From positions 1-7,281 of the forward strand of contig JAUZEX010000653.1 in the NCBI GenBank assembly GCA_030838815.1: DNA of 7,281 bases, read 5' to 3'. This stretch comes from Actinomycetota bacterium (GTDB lineage: Bacteria > Actinomycetota > Acidimicrobiia > IMCC26256 > BP-133). This document shows, piece by piece, positions 5,804 through 7,281 of this stretch. Each line of letters opens with the position of its first letter. Positions within the stretch are counted from its first letter, which is position 1. Below the pieces are notes generated by a model that did not search any database, was not told the origin of the DNA, and saw only the letters and a list, made by a program, of their open reading frames with translations. The translations under genes and the position numbers were made by a program.

Positions 5804-7281
5804 CGGCTTCATCTCGACGCCGGGGGCCGCCCTGCGGCTCCGGGCCACGGTCCGGGCCAAGCTCCGGCCCCGCCGCCGGCTGCGGCCGCTGCGGCGCTGG
5901 TTCCTGGCCTCCGTGCGGGCCCGCACGACCGTGCTGTCGATGCTGGTGGTGGCGGCGGCGGTGGCCGCCTGCGCCATCAGCCTGACGGTCATCGTCTCCC
6001 GCTCCCTCGTCCGCAACGTCGACGAGACCAACCTCACCCGGGCCGAGGACGTCGGCGCCCGGGCCCGGGCCGGCGCCCTCGGTCGGGTCATCCCCGTCTC
6101 GGGCGGCGCCAGCGACAAGTCGGTGTTCATCCAGGTTGTCGACCAGGCCGGCAGCGTCGTCGCCTCCAGCGAGAACTACCTCGACACGAACGCCTTCATC
6201 TACGTCTATCCCGAGGAGGGCAGCCACCACCGGATCCTCTTCCAGCGCACGGTCAAGGGCCCACCGCTGGCCCCCAAAGCCAGCTTCCGGGTGCTCGTGC
6301 TCACCGGCCAGACGCCGACCGGGCCGGCCAACGTCATCGTGGCCACCGAGATGGCCCAGGCCGAGGAGACGGTGGCCGAGCTGCGCCGGGCGCTGGCCTA
6401 CGGCGCTCCCGGCGTCCTCCTCCTGGCCGGCCTCCTGGTGTGGCTGCTCGTCGGACGGGCGCTGCGGCCGGTCGAGCTCATCCGGTCCCAGGTCGCCTCC
6501 ATCACCGACACCGCTTCGCTCGACCGCCGGGTCGGCGAGTCGCCCATCGACGATGAGGTCGGCCGGCTGGCCCAGACGATGAACGCCATGCTGGACCGGC
6601 TCCAGCGGTCGGCCGAACGGCAGCGCCGCTTCGTGGCCGACGCCTCCCACGAGTTGCGCAGCCCGCTGGCCTCGAGCCGGGCCCAGCTGGAGGTGGCCCT
6701 CTCCCACCCCGACACCTCGACGTGGGAGGCCACAGCCGTTGACCTCCTGTCGGAGAACCAGCGCATGGAACGGCTCGTGAACGATCTCCTGTTCCTGGCC
6801 CGGAGCGAGGCGCGCCCCGCCGGGCTCGCCGGCGCCACTCCGCTCGATCTCGACGACATCGTGCTCCACGAGGCGGGCCGGCTCCGGTCGCGGGGGCGCG
6901 TCCAGGTCGACATCTCCCGCGTGTCGGCCGGTCGGGTGCGAGGCGTGGGCGACCACCTGACCCGGGTGGTGCGGAATCTGGTCGAGAACGCCGAGCGGTA
7001 CGCGGCGGGGACCATCTGGCTCGAGCTGCGCCGGGTGGGCGCCGGCGGGCGGGGGCCGCAGGTGCAGCTGGTCGTGTCGGACGACGGGCCCGGCGTGCCG
7101 ACCGAGCACCGGGAACACATCTTCGACCGCTTCATCCGCCTCGACGACGCCCGCAGCCGGCCGGACGGCGAGAACGGCGGCGGGTCCGGCCTCGGACTGG
7201 CCATCTGCCGGGAGATCGTCACGGCCCACGGCGGCCGCATCTGGGCCGACGCCGCCCAGACCGGCGGCGCCCGATTCGTGG
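5793..7281 (+). CDS. HAMP-domain sensor histidine kinase (3' partial)
   Basis: This is the membrane sensor partner of the adjacent regulator. The frame begins at ATG 5793-5795, inside the regulator's last codons, and stays open to the right edge: 496 codons, with only a few C-terminal residues likely missing. In order: an arginine-rich cytoplasmic tail (1-45), TM1 (about 46-68), an extracytoplasmic domain of about 130 residues with VFIQVVDQAGSVVASSEN (111-128), TM2 (about 201-221), HAMP (about 222-275), and the HisKA domain with phosphoacceptor His286 in DASHELRSPL. The ATPase domain follows, with the N box NLVENA (395-400, Asn399), G1 DDGPG (430-434), F box IFDRF (443-447) and G2 GGGSGLGLAI (462-471). 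All catalytic motifs are intact. The signal is unknown. No strong Shine-Dalgarno precedes this ATG, so translational coupling is likely; a GTG start at codon 41 (5913), which would remove most of the basic tail, cannot be excluded. Confidence 0.94.
   Translation, partial: MAVSGFISTPGAALRLRATVRAKLRPRRRLRPLRRWFLASVRARTTVLSMLVVAAAVAACAISLTVIVSRSLVRNVDETNLTRAEDVGARARAGALGRVIPVSGGASDKSVFIQVVDQAGSVVASSENYLDTNAFIYVYPEEGSHHRILFQRTVKGPPLAPKASFRVLVLTGQTPTGPANVIVATEMAQAEETVAELRRALAYGAPGVLLLAGLLVWLLVGRALRPVELIRSQVASITDTASLDRRVGESPIDDEVGRLAQTMNAMLDRLQRSAERQRRFVADASHELRSPLASSRAQLEVALSHPDTSTWEATAVDLLSENQRMERLVNDLLFLARSEARPAGLAGATPLDLDDIVLHEAGRLRSRGRVQVDISRVSAGRVRGVGDHLTRVVRNLVENAERYAAGTIWLELRRVGAGGRGPQVQLVVSDDGPGVPTEHREHIFDRFIRLDDARSRPDGENGGGSGLGLAICREIVTAHGGRIWADAAQTGGARFV

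Noticed and set aside
5568..7229. A 553-codon open frame on the minus strand opposite the kinase
   Set aside because: The opposite strand carries a full set of kinase motifs over the same bases. This product is repetitive in Gly, Ala, Pro and Arg with no family pattern.
1..7281. A hidden new system such as a defence island, biosynthetic cluster, CRISPR array or mobile element
   Set aside because: All long frames with protein-like composition match known families. There are no arrays of repeats, transposase or integrase genes, terminal inverted repeats or tRNA-linked attachment sites, and base composition looks uniform.

Overview
This is a very GC-rich window (around 70% by eye) with dense, closely spaced genes, GTG starts and a bacterial gatC-gatA-gatB operon. 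It fits a high-GC actinobacterium; an Acidimicrobiia-like or other deep-branching lineage is possible, but no gene here fixes the taxonomy. Nearly every base is accounted for by seven protein genes, two of which are cut by the window edges. I see no tRNA, rRNA, CRISPR array, insertion sequence, transposase or integrase.

Layout. Bases 1-861 (+) hold the C-terminal part of an acyl-CoA dehydrogenase of the glutaryl-CoA dehydrogenase / short-chain acyl-CoA oxidase type. It converges, across 44 bp, on a small alpha/beta hydrolase (906-1592, -). The hydrolase lies downstream of, and on the same strand as, gatB (1696-3174, -), gatA (3171-4685, -) and gatC (4682-4984, -). These three encode the GatCAB amidotransferase, which makes Gln-tRNA(Gln) and/or Asn-tRNA(Asn) by amidating misacylated tRNAs. 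The 103 bp between gatB and the hydrolase contains a striking 49-bp hairpin. Divergent from gatC, across about 140 bp, is a two-component system: an OmpR-type response regulator (5126-5803, +) whose end overlaps the start of a HAMP-containing membrane histidine kinase (5793 to the right edge, +).

How the genes work together. The three Gat subunits form one complex and are joined by two 4-bp stop/start overlaps (GTGA and ATGA), so they are probably co-transcribed and translationally coupled. gatC has no Shine-Dalgarno sequence but a -10-like hexamer placed for a leaderless mRNA, whereas gatA and gatB each have an internal Shine-Dalgarno. The regulator and kinase are a standard cognate pair with an unknown signal. 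The acyl-CoA dehydrogenase and the hydrolase have no evident functional link to the Gat genes.

Overall this is a mostly ordinary housekeeping and regulatory region, and I found no convincing new multi-gene system. The items most worth a second look are the long hairpin after gatB, the probable leaderless start of gatC, the direct repeat in front of the regulator, and the arginine-rich N-terminus and unassigned sensor domain of the kinase.
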